A DNA stretch of 5,033 nt from Bacteroidota bacterium (lineage in GTDB: Bacteria; Bacteroidota; Bacteroidia; Flavobacteriales_F; PHOS-HE28). The DNA lies in the NCBI GenBank assembly GCA_023412755.1, contig JAEZCB010000127.1, forward strand, positions 1-5,033. The letters run 5' to 3'. A model generated the notes under the pieces. That model saw only the letters and a list, made by a program, of their open reading frames with translations, was not told where the DNA came from and did not search any database. Within the stretch, counting starts at the first letter, position 1, and every line of letters begins with the position of its first letter. This document shows, in pieces, positions 3,987 to 5,033 of the stretch. The position numbers and the translations under genes were made by a program.

Positions 3987-5033
3987 ATGGTGATCATCGT
4001 AATGGGCGTTTCGGGCAGTGGGAAATCAACTGTGGGTGCATTGCTTGCAAAACGGCTTGGTCTGCCCTTCCAAGATGCCGACGACCTGCACCCGATCGAT
4101 AATCTGGAGAAGATGAAGGCCGGGTTGCCGCTTACCGATGAGGACCGGCAACACTGGCTGGAAAAATTGGCCCGATCGGTGGAACAATGGTCCAGCGATG
4201 GTGGTGCCGTGCTGGCATGCTCAGCGTTGAAAGAAAAGTATCGCCGAACATTGCAAGGTGAATTGAAGGATCGGGTGCAGTGGGTCTTCCTGGATGGTAC
4301 TTCTGAATTACTCCAGGAAAGGCTGCGATCGCGCCACGATCATTTCATGCAGCCAACGCTGCTCCCATCGCAACTGGCCGATCTGGAAATACCTCCCTAT
4401 GGAGTGCATCTTGATGTTGCCTACCCTCCAGAGGTCCTCGTGGAACAGATCGTAATGCAATTGAATAACATGGAGAACTTATCGCAATTCGGTTTGATCG
4501 GTCTGGGGGTGATGGGCAAAAGCCTTGCGCTGAACCTGGCCGGCAAAGGGATCAAGGTCTCGATCTACAACCGGCACGTGGCGGGCAAGGAAGAAGGCAT
4601 CGCTAAAGCGATCGTGGAAGGAAATCCGGATCTGCGAGATCTGAAAGGCTTCGATGATCTGCAGGCCTTTGTCGCTTCATTGGCACGTCCGCGGAAGATC
4701 CTGCTGATGATCACTGCAGGTCCCGCGGTGGATCTGCAGCTGGAGGCGTTGCTTCCATTATTGGAGCCGGGAGATGTGGTGATCGATGGCGGGAACTCCT
4801 TTTACAAGGACACTGCGCGAAGAACGAAATTGGTGGAAGAGAAAGGGCTTCATTTTGTGGGCACCGGCATTTCCGGTGGCGAAGAAGGCGCGTTGAAAGG
4901 TCCATCGTTGATGCCCGGCGGATCGAAGGAAGGCTATGCACTGATCGCGCATCACTTGGAACTGATCGCTGCGAAGGATCGGAATGGAAATCCCTGCACA
5001 ACGTACATCGGACCGGAAGGCGCAGGCCATTTC
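3987..5033 (+). CDS. gntK-gnd: Fused gluconokinase / 6-phosphogluconate dehydrogenase, partial at the right edge
   Basis: One uninterrupted frame of 349 codons runs from ATG 3987 to the last base of the window with no stop. Residues 1-161 are a complete gluconokinase (gluconate + ATP to 6-phosphogluconate): P-loop GVSGSGKST (7-15), DADDLHP (30-36), EKMKAGLPLTDEDR (41-54), CSALKEKYR (78-86) and the Arg-rich lid RLRSRHDHF (112-120). Residues 162-349 are the N-terminal NADP-binding part of 6-phosphogluconate dehydrogenase (to ribulose 5-phosphate, CO2 and NADPH): Rossmann GLGVMG (172-177), YNR (194-196), DGGNSFYKDT (267-276), the signature GTGISGGEEGALKGPS (292-307), and IGPEGAGHF at the edge, just before the expected catalytic lysine. 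The two enzymes act in consecutive steps of gluconate use through the oxidative pentose phosphate pathway, in the cytoplasm. The joint is almost linker-free. An in-frame ATG at 4470 could also yield a free dehydrogenase. Each domain is certain; that they are one polypeptide depends on base accuracy near 4440-4470. Confidence 0.88.
   Translation, partial: MVIIVMGVSGSGKSTVGALLAKRLGLPFQDADDLHPIDNLEKMKAGLPLTDEDRQHWLEKLARSVEQWSSDGGAVLACSALKEKYRRTLQGELKDRVQWVFLDGTSELLQERLRSRHDHFMQPTLLPSQLADLEIPPYGVHLDVAYPPEVLVEQIVMQLNNMENLSQFGLIGLGVMGKSLALNLAGKGIKVSIYNRHVAGKEEGIAKAIVEGNPDLRDLKGFDDLQAFVASLARPRKILLMITAGPAVDLQLEALLPLLEPGDVVIDGGNSFYKDTARRTKLVEEKGLHFVGTGISGGEEGALKGPSLMPGGSKEGYALIAHHLELIAAKDRNGNPCTTYIGPEGAGHF
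4470..4472 (+). other. gnd: Domain boundary and possible internal start of the dehydrogenase
   Basis: This ATG is codon 162 of the fused frame and coincides with where a stand-alone 6-phosphogluconate dehydrogenase would begin; the Rossmann motif starts only 10 residues later (G172). The preceding sequence GCAATTGAATAAC is A/T-rich with no Shine-Dalgarno, which is a usual context for starts in Bacteroidota, so internal initiation is plausible. Stops exist just ahead in the other two frames (TGA 4462-4464, TAA 4466-4468), as they would at the end of a separate upstream gene. Confidence 0.45.

Noticed and set aside
4711..5030. Minus-strand open frames opposite the dehydrogenase
   Set aside because: Both are antisense shadows of strongly conserved 6-phosphogluconate dehydrogenase coding sequence.

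Overview
The window looks like a chromosomal segment from a Bacteroidota bacterium with fairly high GC, plausibly from the Flavobacteriales or a related lineage (rank below phylum is inference). Four things support this: a secreted protein with a C-terminal type IX secretion (T9SS) sorting domain; a TTTG-N19-TAnnTTTG promoter of the Bacteroidota type; ribosomal protein L21 with a long Lys/Ala/Pro tail; and almost no Shine-Dalgarno sequences in front of the starts. No tRNA, rRNA, CRISPR array or transposase gene is visible.

Layout, all genes on the + strand. (1) 1-577: a gene for a small four-helix-bundle protein of the 23S rRNA intervening-sequence family (104-457). It is bracketed by complementary GAGT-rich (left) and ACTC-rich (right) repeat arms, so the whole block resembles a small inserted unit. 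(2) 591-1538: a compact ribosomal unit with promoter, rplU (L21), rpmA (L27) and a strong intrinsic terminator. (3) 1590-2287: a small secreted protein with a signal peptide and T9SS sorting domain, followed by a long perfect hairpin. (4) 2342-3769: an unfamiliar protein ending in a UVR motif, then an exported M28-family zinc metallopeptidase. (5) 3770-3986: a non-coding gap with two short inverted repeats. (6) 3987-5033: an open frame running off the right edge that joins a complete gluconokinase directly to the N-terminal part of 6-phosphogluconate dehydrogenase.

The strongest candidates for something unusual are the gluconokinase/6-phosphogluconate dehydrogenase fusion and the repeat-flanked four-helix-bundle unit. 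The fusion would put two consecutive steps (gluconate to 6-phosphogluconate to ribulose 5-phosphate) in one polypeptide with almost no linker. The repeat-flanked unit ends just in front of the L21 promoter. The other genes appear to be ordinary core or accessory genes with no clear functional link to each other.
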